A stretch of DNA of 64,000 bases from Phycisphaerae bacterium (GTDB lineage: Bacteria > Planctomycetota > Phycisphaerae > Phycisphaerales > Phycisphaeraceae), in contig JAUHZU010000001.1 in the NCBI GenBank assembly GCA_030425705.1, positions 310,001 to 374,000 on the forward strand, written 5' to 3'. Position numbers and translations under genes: made by a program. Shown piece by piece: positions 42,066-51,004 of the stretch. The notes under the pieces are model-generated. The model made no database searches. It was not told the origin of the DNA and saw nothing but the letters and a program-made list of their open reading frames with translations. Position 1 is the first letter of the stretch; each line of letters opens with the position of its first letter.

Positions 42066-42958
42066 CAACGCCGCGTGTGTCGGTCGTCATGCCGGTCTAC
42101 AACACCGAGCGCTTCGTCGCCGAGGCGATCGAGAGTGTTCTTGCGCAGACGTTTCCCGATTTTGAGTTCATCATCATCGACGACGGCTCGACGGACGGCT
42201 CGCTGGCGATCCTGCGGATGTACGAGGAGCGTGACCCCCGCATCCGTGTCGTGAGCCGGCCCAACACCGGCAACGTCGTCGCCGCGAACGAGGGTGTCGA
42301 CCTGACGCGGGCCGAGCTGATGGCCCGGCTGGACGCGGACGACCGGATCATGCCTGAATTGCTTGAGCGGCAGGTCGCGCGGTTCGATGCCGAGCCGGGC
42401 CTGGTCCTGCTCGGGGCCAATGCGCAGGTGATGGACGAGTCGGGCGTGGTGTTCGGCGACTTCACCGTGCCGGAGTCGCACGAAGACATCGAGGCCTCGC
42501 ACCTGAAGGGCGACATGGCGGTGCACCACCCCGGGGCGATGATGCGCGTCGCGCAGGTCCGGGCGGTGGGCAAGTACCGGCCGCAGTTCAGGATCTGCGA
42601 GGACTACGACCTGTGGCTGCGGCTGGGCGAGGTCGGGCGGCTGGCGAACCTGCCGGGCGTGATGATGCACAAGCGGATGCTGCCGGGCAGCGCGATCGTG
42701 AGTGGCATCGCCGAACGGGACCGGACGGTGGAGCGTGCGCTCGACGAGGCGCTGGCACGGCGGGGGTTGCCCGCGCGGGCCGAGCCGATCCACTCGCTGA
42801 TCCGCAGCCGGGCGGATTATTATCGGCAGTGGGCGTGGATGGCGCTGCGTGCGTCGCAGAAGCGGATGGCTCGCCGATATGCATGGGGTGCGTTGCGGTC
42901 GGACCCGCTGCGTGGGAAGAACTGGAAGCTGCTGGCCTGTGTGCTCCGTGGGCACTGA
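42062..42958 (+). CDS. GT2 glycosyltransferase (second of a tandem pair)
   Basis: 298 residues; ATG at 42062 overlaps the previous stop (ATGA). GT-A motifs as in its neighbour: SVVMPVYNTERFVAEAI, DDGSTDGS, LDADD (DxD), then VHHPGAMMRVAQ and CEDYDLWLRLGEVGRLANLP. The C-terminal third (LARRGLPARAEPIH, DYYRQWAWMALRASQ) differs from the first copy, suggesting divergence in acceptor recognition. Expected to act in assembly of the same polysaccharide repeat unit. A 21-base gap follows before the next gene. Confidence 0.85.
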   Translation: MTTPRVSVVMPVYNTERFVAEAIESVLAQTFPDFEFIIIDDGSTDGSLAILRMYEERDPRIRVVSRPNTGNVVAANEGVDLTRAELMARLDADDRIMPELLERQVARFDAEPGLVLLGANAQVMDESGVVFGDFTVPESHEDIEASHLKGDMAVHHPGAMMRVAQVRAVGKYRPQFRICEDYDLWLRLGEVGRLANLPGVMMHKRMLPGSAIVSGIAERDRTVERALDEALARRGLPARAEPIHSLIRSRADYYRQWAWMALRASQKRMARRYAWGALRSDPLRGKNWKLLACVLRGH

Positions 42959-42979
42959 GGCGGGCGTCTGAGATCAGGG

Positions 42980-44113
42980 ATGCGGATTACGTTTGTGCTG
43001 CCGCCGGTGGGGATGAGTGGGGGGATCCGCGTGATCGCGGAGTACGCCGATCGTCTGCGCCGGCGGGGGCACGAGGTGGCATGCATCGCGCAGCGGGAGA
43101 ACCAGCCGGGCCTGCGGGAGCGGCTGCGGAACATCACGCGCGGGCGGGGGTTTACGCTGCCCGCAAGGGGCCCGTCGCACTTCGACGGCCGGGACGAGGG
43201 GCTTCGGGTGCTGTCGCGGTACGGGTCGGTGACGGCGGACGACGTGCCGGACGCGGACGTGGTGGTCGCGACGTGGTGGGAGACGGCCGAGTGGGTCGCG
43301 GAGATGCCCGCGCGCAAGGGGGCGAAGGCGTACCTGCTGCAGCACGACGAGTCGGGCCTGCCCAACCAGCCAAGCAAGCGTGTGCGTGCGACGTGGTCGC
43401 TGCCGCTGCACCGCGTCGCGGTGTCACGCTGGATCGCGGACCGGGTGCGTGCGGGTTCCGGCGGCGAGGTGGTGGTGGTGCCCAACAGCGTGGATCTGGA
43501 GCTGTTCCAGGCCCCGCCGCGCGGGAAGCAGCCCACGCCGACGGTCGGCTTCATGCTGGCCGGTCAGCGGTGGAAGGGCGTGGACCTCGCGGCGGAGGCG
43601 GCGCTCCTGGCGCGTGATCGCCTGGGCGGATTGAAGATCATCGTGTTCGGGGCGTACGACATCCGTGAGCGTTTCGGGCTTGGGTCGGCGGCGGAATTCG
43701 TGCAGGCCCCGGCGCAGCGCGAGATCCCCGGGCTCTACGCCCGTTGTGATGCCTGGCTGTTTGCGAGCCGATACGAGGGGTATGGATTGCCGATCCTGGA
43801 GGCGATGGCCTGCAGGACGCCGGTGATCGGTGTGCCCGCCGGGGCCGCGCCCGAACTGCTCGGGGGCGGCGGCGGTGTCCTCGTGCCCAGCGAGAACGCC
43901 TCGGCGATGGCGGACGCGATCGTCCGCCTGACGCAGATGCCCGACGCCCGCTGGCGGGAGATGTCCGATAACGCCTACCACACCGCGGCGGGCTACACCT
44001 GGTCGGACGCGACAGACGCGCTGGAGCGCGAGCTGAAGCGTGCGGCCGACGGGGGGACGGCATCGGCCGGGGCGGTCCCGGCTGATTCGGAGAAGGAGCA
44101 CCTGTTCGGATGA
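42980..44113 (+). CDS. GT4 glycosyltransferase
   Basis: 377 residues, GT-B fold retaining glycosyltransferase of family GT4. N-terminal GMSGGIRVIAEYADRLRRRGHEV, a QHDESG motif, VPNSVDLELF between the two Rossmann halves, and in the C-terminal donor half the signature ASRYEGYGLPILEAMACRTPVI followed by GAAPELLGGGGGVLV. These motifs hold the E-x7-E pair that contacts the nucleotide sugar. It overlaps the next gene (Wzy-type polymerase) by ATGA. Donor and acceptor unknown. Confidence 0.88.
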   Translation: MRITFVLPPVGMSGGIRVIAEYADRLRRRGHEVACIAQRENQPGLRERLRNITRGRGFTLPARGPSHFDGRDEGLRVLSRYGSVTADDVPDADVVVATWWETAEWVAEMPARKGAKAYLLQHDESGLPNQPSKRVRATWSLPLHRVAVSRWIADRVRAGSGGEVVVVPNSVDLELFQAPPRGKQPTPTVGFMLAGQRWKGVDLAAEAALLARDRLGGLKIIVFGAYDIRERFGLGSAAEFVQAPAQREIPGLYARCDAWLFASRYEGYGLPILEAMACRTPVIGVPAGAAPELLGGGGGVLVPSENASAMADAIVRLTQMPDARWREMSDNAYHTAAGYTWSDATDALERELKRAADGGTASAGAVPADSEKEHLFG

Positions 44114-45516
44114 GTGCAACGGTCTCCATCGCGCTGTTGGGCTGGCCGCTGGTGGCGCTGCTGCTGTTTGCGGTCCTGCCGCCGCGCCGCGCGGTGCTCG
44201 CGACCTACCTCGGCGGGTGGATGTTCCTGCCGCAGTTCTCCCCGTTCGCGATCGAGGGGCTCCCGGAGTACGACAAGTTCGCCGCGACCGCGCTCAGCGC
44301 GCTGGTGGGCTCGGCCCTCTTCGCGCCGCATATCTTCAAGCGCTACCGCTTCACGGTCTACGACCTGCCGATGCTGGTCTGGCTGGTCTGCCCGGTGTTC
44401 TCCGCGATCACCAACGACGTCGGCGGCAGCGTGTCGCGGTCGGCCTACGGCGGGATGACCATGGTCGTTACGCAGGTCCTGACCTGGGGCGTGCCGTACT
44501 TCCTCGGCCGGTGCTACTTCAACGACTTCGAGGGGCTGTACGAGCTGGCCCGCGGCGTGTTTGTCGCCGGGCTCGTCTACATGCCGCTGTGCCTGCTGGA
44601 GGTGCGCTTCGCGCCGCGGCTGCACCTGCTGGTCTATGGGGCCCACGCGCACAGCTTCGTGCAGACGCTGCGGATGGGCGGGTTCCGGCCGACGGTGTTT
44701 ATGCAGCACGGGCTCATGGTCGGCCTGTTCATGTCCGGCGCCACGTCGGTCGGGTTCTGGCTGTGGCTGACCGGGCGGATGAAGCAGCTCTGGGGTGTGC
44801 CCGCGGTGGTGCTTGTCCTGGCCATGGCGGTGACGACGGTGCTCTGCAAGTCCGCCGGCGCGATGGCGCTGCTCGCGATGTCGATGGCGGTGATGGCGAG
44901 TATCTACTACCTCAACCTGCGTGTCGGCGTACTGGTGCTGCTGCTGGTGTCGCCGCTGTACATCGTGACCCGGAGCATGAACGTCTGGACCGGCGATGAG
45001 GTGGTGTCGGTCGCGGAGGACCTGTTCGGCGAGGAGCGTGCGGGGTCGCTCGCGGGGCGGATGCGCAACGAGGACATCTTCAACAACAAGGCCGCGGAAC
45101 GTCCATGGTTCGGCTGGAGCGGCTGGCAGCGGTTCCACGCGACCAACGACGTCGGCCGGACGATCGGCACGCCCGACGGGATGTGGATCATCGCGCGCGG
45201 GCAGTTCGGCGTCGTCGGGCTGACCAGCATGTGGCTGGTGCTGCTCATCCCGCCGATCGTGCTGCTGATGCGCTACCCCGGGGCGGTCTGGCCCAAACAG
45301 GCGATGGCCCCAACGATCGCGCTGACGATCTTCCTGTTGATCTTTACCCTCGACTGCCTCATGAACGCGATGATCGGGCCGGTCTACGCCATCGCCGCCG
45401 GCGGGCTGATCGCCGTGCTCCCGCGAGGCAAGGTCGCCGCGCGGAAGCAAGCCCGACCCAAGCCCGCCCAACCCACGACACCCTACCGCGCCGCCCGCGC
45501 GTCCTTCGCCGACTGA
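44110..45516 (+). CDS. Wzy-type polysaccharide polymerase (O-antigen ligase/polymerase-like)
   Basis: 468 residues, mostly hydrophobic with about 10-12 predicted membrane segments. A large extracytoplasmic loop near residues 330-375 (NKAAERPWFGWSGWQRFHA, GTPDGMWIIARGQFGVVGL) matches the position and general character of the Wzy_C/WaaL catalytic loop, where His or Arg are needed. The family is highly divergent, so the call rests on topology, loop and location between glycosyltransferases and next to a flippase. It should polymerise repeat units on the periplasmic face. A basic tail ends the protein (KVAARKQARPKPAQP). Confidence 0.78.
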   Translation: MSATVSIALLGWPLVALLLFAVLPPRRAVLATYLGGWMFLPQFSPFAIEGLPEYDKFAATALSALVGSALFAPHIFKRYRFTVYDLPMLVWLVCPVFSAITNDVGGSVSRSAYGGMTMVVTQVLTWGVPYFLGRCYFNDFEGLYELARGVFVAGLVYMPLCLLEVRFAPRLHLLVYGAHAHSFVQTLRMGGFRPTVFMQHGLMVGLFMSGATSVGFWLWLTGRMKQLWGVPAVVLVLAMAVTTVLCKSAGAMALLAMSMAVMASIYYLNLRVGVLVLLLVSPLYIVTRSMNVWTGDEVVSVAEDLFGEERAGSLAGRMRNEDIFNNKAAERPWFGWSGWQRFHATNDVGRTIGTPDGMWIIARGQFGVVGLTSMWLVLLIPPIVLLMRYPGAVWPKQAMAPTIALTIFLLIFTLDCLMNAMIGPVYAIAAGGLIAVLPRGKVAARKQARPKPAQPTTPYRAARASFAD

Positions 45517-45528
45517 TCGGTTGCCGCC

Positions 45529-46572
45529 ATGCCCACACCCGACCACGCCCAACACGAGCCGACGCTGCTGAGCATCGTCATGCCCTGCCACAACGAGCAG
45601 GAGGTCTTGCCGACGACCTACGAGCGCACCACCGCCTTTGGCAAGACCCTCGCCGAGCAGGGCATGGACTACGAGATCATCTTCATCAACGATGGCAGCC
45701 GGGACCAGACGCCCGCGATCCTCGACCGCCTCGCCGCGGACGACCCGCGCGTCCGGGCCGTGCACCTGACCAGGAACTTCGGCCACCAGCCGGCGGTGAC
45801 CGCGGGCCTGTCGGTCGCGCGGGGCGATGTCGTGGCGATCCTCGACGCCGACCTGCAGGACCCGCCGGAGGTCCTCCCCGCGTTCCTCGACAAGTGGCGC
45901 GAGGGCTACCAGGTCGTCTACGCCGTCCGCAAGAAACGCAAGGAGTGGTTCGGCAAGCGGCTGGGCTACTGGGCGTTCTACCGCATGTTCGCCATGATGA
46001 GCGAGCTGGAGATGCCGCTGGACTCCGGCGACTTCTGTGTCATGGACCGGTCCGCGGTCGACCTGCTGAACCAGCTCCCCGAGCGCCAGCGCTTCGTGCG
46101 CGGGCTGCGGACCTGGATCGGGCTCAAGCAGGTCGGCGTCGCCTACGAACGCGACGCCCGTCAGGCCGGCACACCCAGCTACAACTTCCGTGCGCTGTTC
46201 CGCCTCGCGTCGGACGGTATGGTGAGCTTCAGCGTCGCGCCGCTTCGGCTGACCACCCGGCTCGGGGTCTTCGGCGTGCTATGCGCGATCGTGCTGGTGA
46301 TCTGGGTCCTCTTCGTCGCGCTGTCCGGCGGCAAAAGGCCCGAGGGCTGGGCGTCGCTCGCCTGCCTCATCCTGTTCCTCTCGTCCATCCAGCTCATCTC
46401 GCTGGGGATCCTTGGCGAGTACATGGCCCGCATCTTCCTGGAAGTCAAGGGTCGGCCGACCTTCCTTATCGGCCGCATCGAGACGCAGGCCGGGCGCGAG
46501 GTGCCCGCGGTGACGCGGACCGCCGACACCGCAGTGACGACGGAAGTCGCTGAGAAACAGGGGTGCTGCTGA
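45529..46572 (+). CDS. GT2 polyprenyl-phosphate glycosyltransferase (DPM1/GtrB-like)
   Basis: 347 residues. N-terminal GT-A domain with SIVMPCHNEQEVLPTTYE, FINDGSRDQT, RNFGHQPAVTAGLSVARGD and the DAD of LDADLQDPPE, then two C-terminal membrane helices (LGVFGVLCAIVLVIWVLFVA; LACLILFLSSIQLISLGILGEY). This layout is typical for enzymes that load a sugar on to undecaprenyl phosphate (GtrB, ArnC, dolichyl-phosphate mannose synthase relatives). Sugar is then used by a periplasmic GT39/GT-C enzyme such as the one at 47663. The gene overlaps the next by TGATG. Confidence 0.87.
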   Translation: MPTPDHAQHEPTLLSIVMPCHNEQEVLPTTYERTTAFGKTLAEQGMDYEIIFINDGSRDQTPAILDRLAADDPRVRAVHLTRNFGHQPAVTAGLSVARGDVVAILDADLQDPPEVLPAFLDKWREGYQVVYAVRKKRKEWFGKRLGYWAFYRMFAMMSELEMPLDSGDFCVMDRSAVDLLNQLPERQRFVRGLRTWIGLKQVGVAYERDARQAGTPSYNFRALFRLASDGMVSFSVAPLRLTTRLGVFGVLCAIVLVIWVLFVALSGGKRPEGWASLACLILFLSSIQLISLGILGEYMARIFLEVKGRPTFLIGRIETQAGREVPAVTRTADTAVTTEVAEKQGCC

Positions 46573-47666
46573 TGGCGGAACCGCTGACCATCCTGTCGAT
46601 GCGCGACGTGCAGCCGGCTCTGGGGTTCTCGCCGGTGTACGAGTTCGAGGACCACCTGGTGCGGCTGATGTCGGCCGAGCTGGTGGTGCCGACCGCGCGG
46701 CCGGACTGGCAGCAGCGCTTCCTGCGCGGGCCCGCACGCTTCCGCGTCAGCCCGATGCTGCTCGACCGGCAGCCCGAGCCGGGCGGCACGCTATTGGTCT
46801 GCGCGCCGACGCCGATGCACCTGGCCGGCCTCGCGTCGATCAAGGGCTGGCGCGCGGGCTACCGCAAAGTCGTGGCGTTCATCATCGACTCCTACCAGAT
46901 CCGTAACTACAACCTGCCGCCGTGCGTCGCGGAGCTGGACCACCTGTTCACGCCGATCCTCGAAGACGTCGAGCTGCTCGAACAGAAGACCGGCGTCCCC
47001 ACGAGCCTGCTCCCGTTCGGTGCCGATGCGCTCGTGCAAGGCACGGATCGCGACGCCACAGGCCGACAGATCGACGTCATCGGTTTCGGCCGTCAGCCGG
47101 AGGTCTACGACCAGCCGCTGCGCGAGGTCTTCAACCGGCCGGGAAGTGGGCGGTTCTACCTGCACTCCACGCTGGACTCGCCGACACCGATCTCTCGCAC
47201 CGATGAGCGGACGGTCTTCTGGAAGACGCTGCGGCGGGCCAACCTGTCGCTGGCGTTCTGCACGCTGTCGTACTACCAGCGGAAGATCCCTGTGTCGATC
47301 ATCACGCCGCGGTGGTTCGAGTCGCTGAACGCCGGCTGCATCGTGATCGGCAAACGCCCGCAGACGCCGCTCGCTGACCAGTTGCTGGGCTGGGAGGACG
47401 CGACCATCGACCTGCCCGACGAGGGCGGGGACATCGCCGGCTTTGTCGAGGGCCTGCTCGGCCAGACGGACCGGCTGGACGCCGCCCGCCGCCGCAGCCG
47501 GCAGCAGTTCCTCAAGCGGCACGACATCCGCTACCGCATCGCGCAGGTGCTCGACACCGTGGAGCACCCGCACTCGGACACCCTCGCGCAGGAATTGGCG
47601 CAGCTCCGCGCCGCCGCGGAGGCGTACGATCCCCGGCTCGACCTGGAGATGGCAGACCAGACGTGA
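46572..47666 (+). CDS. GT-B fold glycosyltransferase-like protein
   Basis: 364 residues from the ATG at 46572 (TGATG overlap with the previous gene). N-terminal half with VYEFEDHLVRLMSAELV and a TLLVCAPTPMHLAGLASIKG strand-loop, C-terminal half with VIGFGRQPEVYDQPLREVF and ITPRWFESLNAGCIVIG, which matches the donor-site pattern of CgeB-like and other GT1/GT4-type enzymes (Arg, Phe-Glu and Gly). The classical GT4 E-x7-E is not obvious, so the exact family is unclear. It is embedded in the cluster with overlaps on both sides, which strongly suggests a role in polysaccharide synthesis. Confidence 0.7.
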   Translation: MAEPLTILSMRDVQPALGFSPVYEFEDHLVRLMSAELVVPTARPDWQQRFLRGPARFRVSPMLLDRQPEPGGTLLVCAPTPMHLAGLASIKGWRAGYRKVVAFIIDSYQIRNYNLPPCVAELDHLFTPILEDVELLEQKTGVPTSLLPFGADALVQGTDRDATGRQIDVIGFGRQPEVYDQPLREVFNRPGSGRFYLHSTLDSPTPISRTDERTVFWKTLRRANLSLAFCTLSYYQRKIPVSIITPRWFESLNAGCIVIGKRPQTPLADQLLGWEDATIDLPDEGGDIAGFVEGLLGQTDRLDAARRRSRQQFLKRHDIRYRIAQVLDTVEHPHSDTLAQELAQLRAAAEAYDPRLDLEMADQT

Positions 47667-49072
47667 ACCACCCCGACCCCGCCAATACGCAACCGAAGCC
47701 GCGCTGCTGCTCCGCGTGCACAAAATACCTGCTCGTCGGGCTGTTTGTGCTCGCGCTGGGCCTGCGCATCGGCGCGATCGTCGCGCTCCAGAGCTGGGGC
47801 AACCCCAACGCGATGGAGCACAACACGATCGCGGCGAACCTGGTCGAGGGCAAGGGCTTCAGCTTCACCGGCTTCGAGCGGTTCCAGAAGACTAGCGTCC
47901 AGTCGCCGACGATGCCGCTGCTGCTCGCGGGCAGCTACAGCGTCTTCGGCGTGGACTCGGACGCGTCCTACACCGCCATTATGCTCCTCAATGCGCTGCT
48001 CGGCGCGGTGGGTGTGCCGCTGGTCTACCTGCTGGCGCGTCGGATCGGCGGGACCGATCTGGTCGGCCTGCTCGCAGCATCGGCATACACGGTCTGGCCG
48101 ACACAGGTCTACGCCGTCACCGCCGTGCAGGTCATCGTGCTCGTGACGGTGCTGGTGGTCGCGGTGGTGTGGCTGTTCTATGTTTCGCTGGATACCGGCC
48201 GGCTCGGGCCGTGGGTCGCGTTCTCGCTGCTGGGCTGCTTCGCGGCGTTGACCGAGCCGGCGCTCCTGCCGCCCATGGCGCTGACCGGGCTGGCGATCTT
48301 CGTCTGGCCCGGCGGACTGCGGTTCGGTCAGCGGCTGCGGTACGCTGCGGTTTTGCTCGCCGCCGCCTTCCTCGTGCTAGGCCCGTGGACACTCCGCAAC
48401 TACCTCGTCCACGACACCTTCATGCCCGTCAAGAGCAGCTTCTGGGTCAACACCTGGAAGGGCAACAACCCGCACGCGACGGGCACCGACCGGCTCGCGC
48501 TCTCCGCCGAGCAGCGCGAGGCCCTCGCGGCCCAGTCCCTGCTGGATGCGGACGCGCTCGCGCGGGACGACCAGGGATTCGACGTCTACCGGCAGTACAC
48601 GATGCTCACTACAGAGCAGCGTGCCGAGCTGACCGGCAAGACCGAGGCCGAGCGGGAAGAGGTCTTCAAGCACTACGCCAAGACGTGGATCGCCGAGCAC
48701 CCCGCCGGCTTCGTCAAGCTATGCGGCATCCGTCTGGTCAAGACGCTCTGGCTGGAGTGGGACAACCCCCGCTCGCAGAACCTGCTCTACAAGGCCACGC
48801 GGACCGCGTTTGTGTTCCTCTCTGCTGTCGGGCTCGTGCTCGCGCTGCGGCGCGGCTGGCGGCTGGGCTACGCCGCGCTGATCGTCGGCCTGCCCGTGCT
48901 GCTGATCACCCTGACCGTCACCGCCGCACGCTTCATCCTCCCCTACGAGCCGATCGGGCTCTGCCTGATCGGGCTCGTCGGCGCGGCCGTGCTCGGCCCG
49001 CTGCTGAGCAAAGACACCCGGACCCACAGCTCCCGCGGTGAAGCGCAACAACCCGACCCCCGAACCGCCTGA
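47663..49072 (+). CDS. GT39-like membrane glycosyltransferase (GT-C fold)
   Basis: 469 residues, about 11 hydrophobic segments. After the first membrane helix there is ALGLRIGAIVALQSW and MEHNTIAANLVEGKGFSFTG, then QSPTMPLLLAGSYSVFG and YLLARRIGGTDLVGLLAA, the arrangement typical for ArnT/PMT-like GT39 proteins; the acidic residue in the first periplasmic loop that serves as catalytic base is likely the Glu in MEHNTIAANL. A large C-terminal loop is followed by more helices. The protein should use a polyprenyl-phosphate sugar made by a GtrB-like enzyme (45529 or 59236). Starts inside the previous gene's stop (ATGA). Confidence 0.8.
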   Translation: MNHPDPANTQPKPRCCSACTKYLLVGLFVLALGLRIGAIVALQSWGNPNAMEHNTIAANLVEGKGFSFTGFERFQKTSVQSPTMPLLLAGSYSVFGVDSDASYTAIMLLNALLGAVGVPLVYLLARRIGGTDLVGLLAASAYTVWPTQVYAVTAVQVIVLVTVLVVAVVWLFYVSLDTGRLGPWVAFSLLGCFAALTEPALLPPMALTGLAIFVWPGGLRFGQRLRYAAVLLAAAFLVLGPWTLRNYLVHDTFMPVKSSFWVNTWKGNNPHATGTDRLALSAEQREALAAQSLLDADALARDDQGFDVYRQYTMLTTEQRAELTGKTEAEREEVFKHYAKTWIAEHPAGFVKLCGIRLVKTLWLEWDNPRSQNLLYKATRTAFVFLSAVGLVLALRRGWRLGYAALIVGLPVLLITLTVTAARFILPYEPIGLCLIGLVGAAVLGPLLSKDTRTHSSRGEAQQPDPRTA

Positions 49073-49075
49073 CCC

Positions 49076-49966
49076 ATGCCCGAGACGCGACCCAACACGC
49101 TGATCATCGGGGCGATGAAGGCCTCGACGACCCTGCTCTACACGATGCTGGGCCGGCACCCGCGTGTCTGGTTCCCGCACGACAAGGAGCCGCACTACTT
49201 CACCGCAGCCGACTACGACGACCCGAAGGCCTGGCAGCGTTACCTCACCCTCTTCAAGGGGTGCCCCGACGACGCCCGCATCATTGCCGAGGCGTCGACC
49301 AACTACAGCAAGCTCCCGCACTTCGGCGATACACCGGGGCGCATCCGCGCAAAGCTCGGCCAGCCGAAGCTCGTCTACATCCTCCGCGACCCGGTCGCCC
49401 GCGCGGTCAGCAACTTCAGGCACAGCTTCGTCACACGGCAGTACCCGGCCGGCATGACCTCCGAGCGCGCGTTCGCCGAGGACCCGATCCTCATCACCGC
49501 CAGCCGGTACGCCCAGCAGCTCGACGCCTACCACGCCGAGTTCGGCGAGGGCAGCGTGTACGTTATGATCGCCGAGCGGCTGCACGCCGACCCGGCGGGC
49601 GAGATGGCCGGGCTGGGGTCGTACCTCGGGATCGATAAGATCGATGATTGGGCCGAGACCCCCGACGCGGTGAACGCGATCGGCCAACTCGCCGCGGCCG
49701 ACCGCGCCGATCGCCTGCTCGGGCCGTCGCTGCGCCGCAAGGTGTCGGCCCTGCTGCCGCGCGCGGTGAAAGACAAACTCAAAAACGCCGCGTCGAGCGA
49801 CGTCCAGGTGCCCGACGTCGACGCCGCCACCCGCGAGCGGGTCTACAACGCGGTCGCCGACGACCTCGCCCGGCTGCATACGATGCTCGGCAGCGCGATC
49901 GATCTCTGGCCGAGCACACAACGCCTGACCGAAGCCACGACCGAGCGCAACCAGCCCGCCGCCTGA
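49076..49966 (+). CDS. Sulfotransferase (PAPS-dependent)
   Basis: 296 residues. The 5'-phosphosulfate loop is seen near the N-terminus as LIIGAMKASTTLLYTML (Lys and Ser/Thr of the KxxT pattern), and the 3'-phosphate-binding part as YILRDPVARAVSNFRHSF near residue 101-115. Catalytic His is likely in KEPHYF. The size and motifs match the heparan-sulfate type (Sulfotransfer_1/3) used by bacteria to sulfate exopolysaccharides and glycolipids. Located among glycosyltransferases, it implies that the polymer made by this cluster carries sulfate esters. A PAPS synthesis operon is not in the window. Confidence 0.88.
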   Translation: MPETRPNTLIIGAMKASTTLLYTMLGRHPRVWFPHDKEPHYFTAADYDDPKAWQRYLTLFKGCPDDARIIAEASTNYSKLPHFGDTPGRIRAKLGQPKLVYILRDPVARAVSNFRHSFVTRQYPAGMTSERAFAEDPILITASRYAQQLDAYHAEFGEGSVYVMIAERLHADPAGEMAGLGSYLGIDKIDDWAETPDAVNAIGQLAAADRADRLLGPSLRRKVSALLPRAVKDKLKNAASSDVQVPDVDAATRERVYNAVADDLARLHTMLGSAIDLWPSTQRLTEATTERNQPAA

Positions 49967-49969
49967 CCC

Positions 49970-51004
49970 ATGACCACGATGACGCCCCCAGCCCGCAAGA
50001 CAACCCGGCCCGCCGCCGAGCCGACGCGCACCCAGGTGCTCGTCGTCGTGGTGAACTACCGGACCGGCGGGCTCGTCTGCGACTGCCTGGACGCGTTGTC
50101 CGCCGAGTCCAGTCGCGTCCCGGGCATGCGCGTCGTGGTGACCGACAACGCCTCGGGCGATGGGTCTGCCGAGCAGATCGCCGAGCACATCCACGGCAAG
50201 CAGTACGACGGATGGGCGGCCATGATGCCGCTGGATACCAACGGCGGCTTCGCCTACGGCAACAACGCCGCGCTGCAGGATGCACTGGACGCTGACGACC
50301 CACCGGCCTACCTCATGCTGCTCAACCCCGACACGGTGATCCGCGAGGGCGCGGTCGAGTCGCTCTGCCGGTTCATGGACGGGCACCCGGCGGTGGGCAT
50401 CGCGGGCAGCCGGCTCGAGCACCCCGACGGCGCGGTGCAGCCCTCGGCGTTCCGATTCCCGGGCGCGGCCGGTGAGTTCGAGGAGGCCGTGCGCTTCGGG
50501 CCGGTGAGCCGTCTGCTCCGGCGGTGGGTGGTCGCGCCGGAGATGCCGACGACGGCGGGGCCGTGTGACTGGGTGTCGGGCGCGAGCATGATGGTCCGGC
50601 GTGAGGTGTTCGACGCGGTCGGGCTGCTCGACGCCGGCTACTTCATGTACTACGAGGAGCTGGACTTTATCCGCCGCGCGGCGGATGCCGGCTGGGCGTG
50701 CTGGTACGTGCCCGAGAGCCGGGTCGTGCACCTGGTCGGGCAGGCGTCGGGCGTGACGGACCTGAAGAAGCCATTGAAGCGACGCCCCGGATACTGGTTC
50801 GCGTCGCGCAGCCGGTACTTCCGTCGGCACCATGGCGTCGCGGGCAAGCTGTGGATCGATGTCTGCTGGCTCTCGGGCCGGCTATTCTTCCAGGCGATGA
50901 ACATGGTCCGGCGCAAACCGACCAACGACCCGCCGCACCTCGTGCGCGATTACATCCGGCACAACCTCCTGCCGTTCCGCCGCCGGGAAGGCGGTGCCGC
51001 ATGA
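49970..51004 (+). CDS. GT2 glycosyltransferase (rhamnosyltransferase-like)
   Basis: 344 residues. Typical WbbL/RfbN-type GT2: VVVNYRTGGLVCDCLDALS, VVTDNASGDGS, DTNGGFAYGNNAALQ, LLNPDTVI (DxD equivalent), RLEHPDGAVQPS, WVSGASMMVRREVFDAVG and GYFMYYEELDF. These strings are characteristic of rhamnosyltransferase-like enzymes, though the family also uses other sugars. A C-terminal basic stretch (KRRPGYWFASRSRYFRRHHG) may bind the membrane. Overlaps the acyltransferase gene by ATGA. Confidence 0.86.
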   Translation: MTTMTPPARKTTRPAAEPTRTQVLVVVVNYRTGGLVCDCLDALSAESSRVPGMRVVVTDNASGDGSAEQIAEHIHGKQYDGWAAMMPLDTNGGFAYGNNAALQDALDADDPPAYLMLLNPDTVIREGAVESLCRFMDGHPAVGIAGSRLEHPDGAVQPSAFRFPGAAGEFEEAVRFGPVSRLLRRWVVAPEMPTTAGPCDWVSGASMMVRREVFDAVGLLDAGYFMYYEELDFIRRAADAGWACWYVPESRVVHLVGQASGVTDLKKPLKRRPGYWFASRSRYFRRHHGVAGKLWIDVCWLSGRLFFQAMNMVRRKPTNDPPHLVRDYIRHNLLPFRRREGGAA

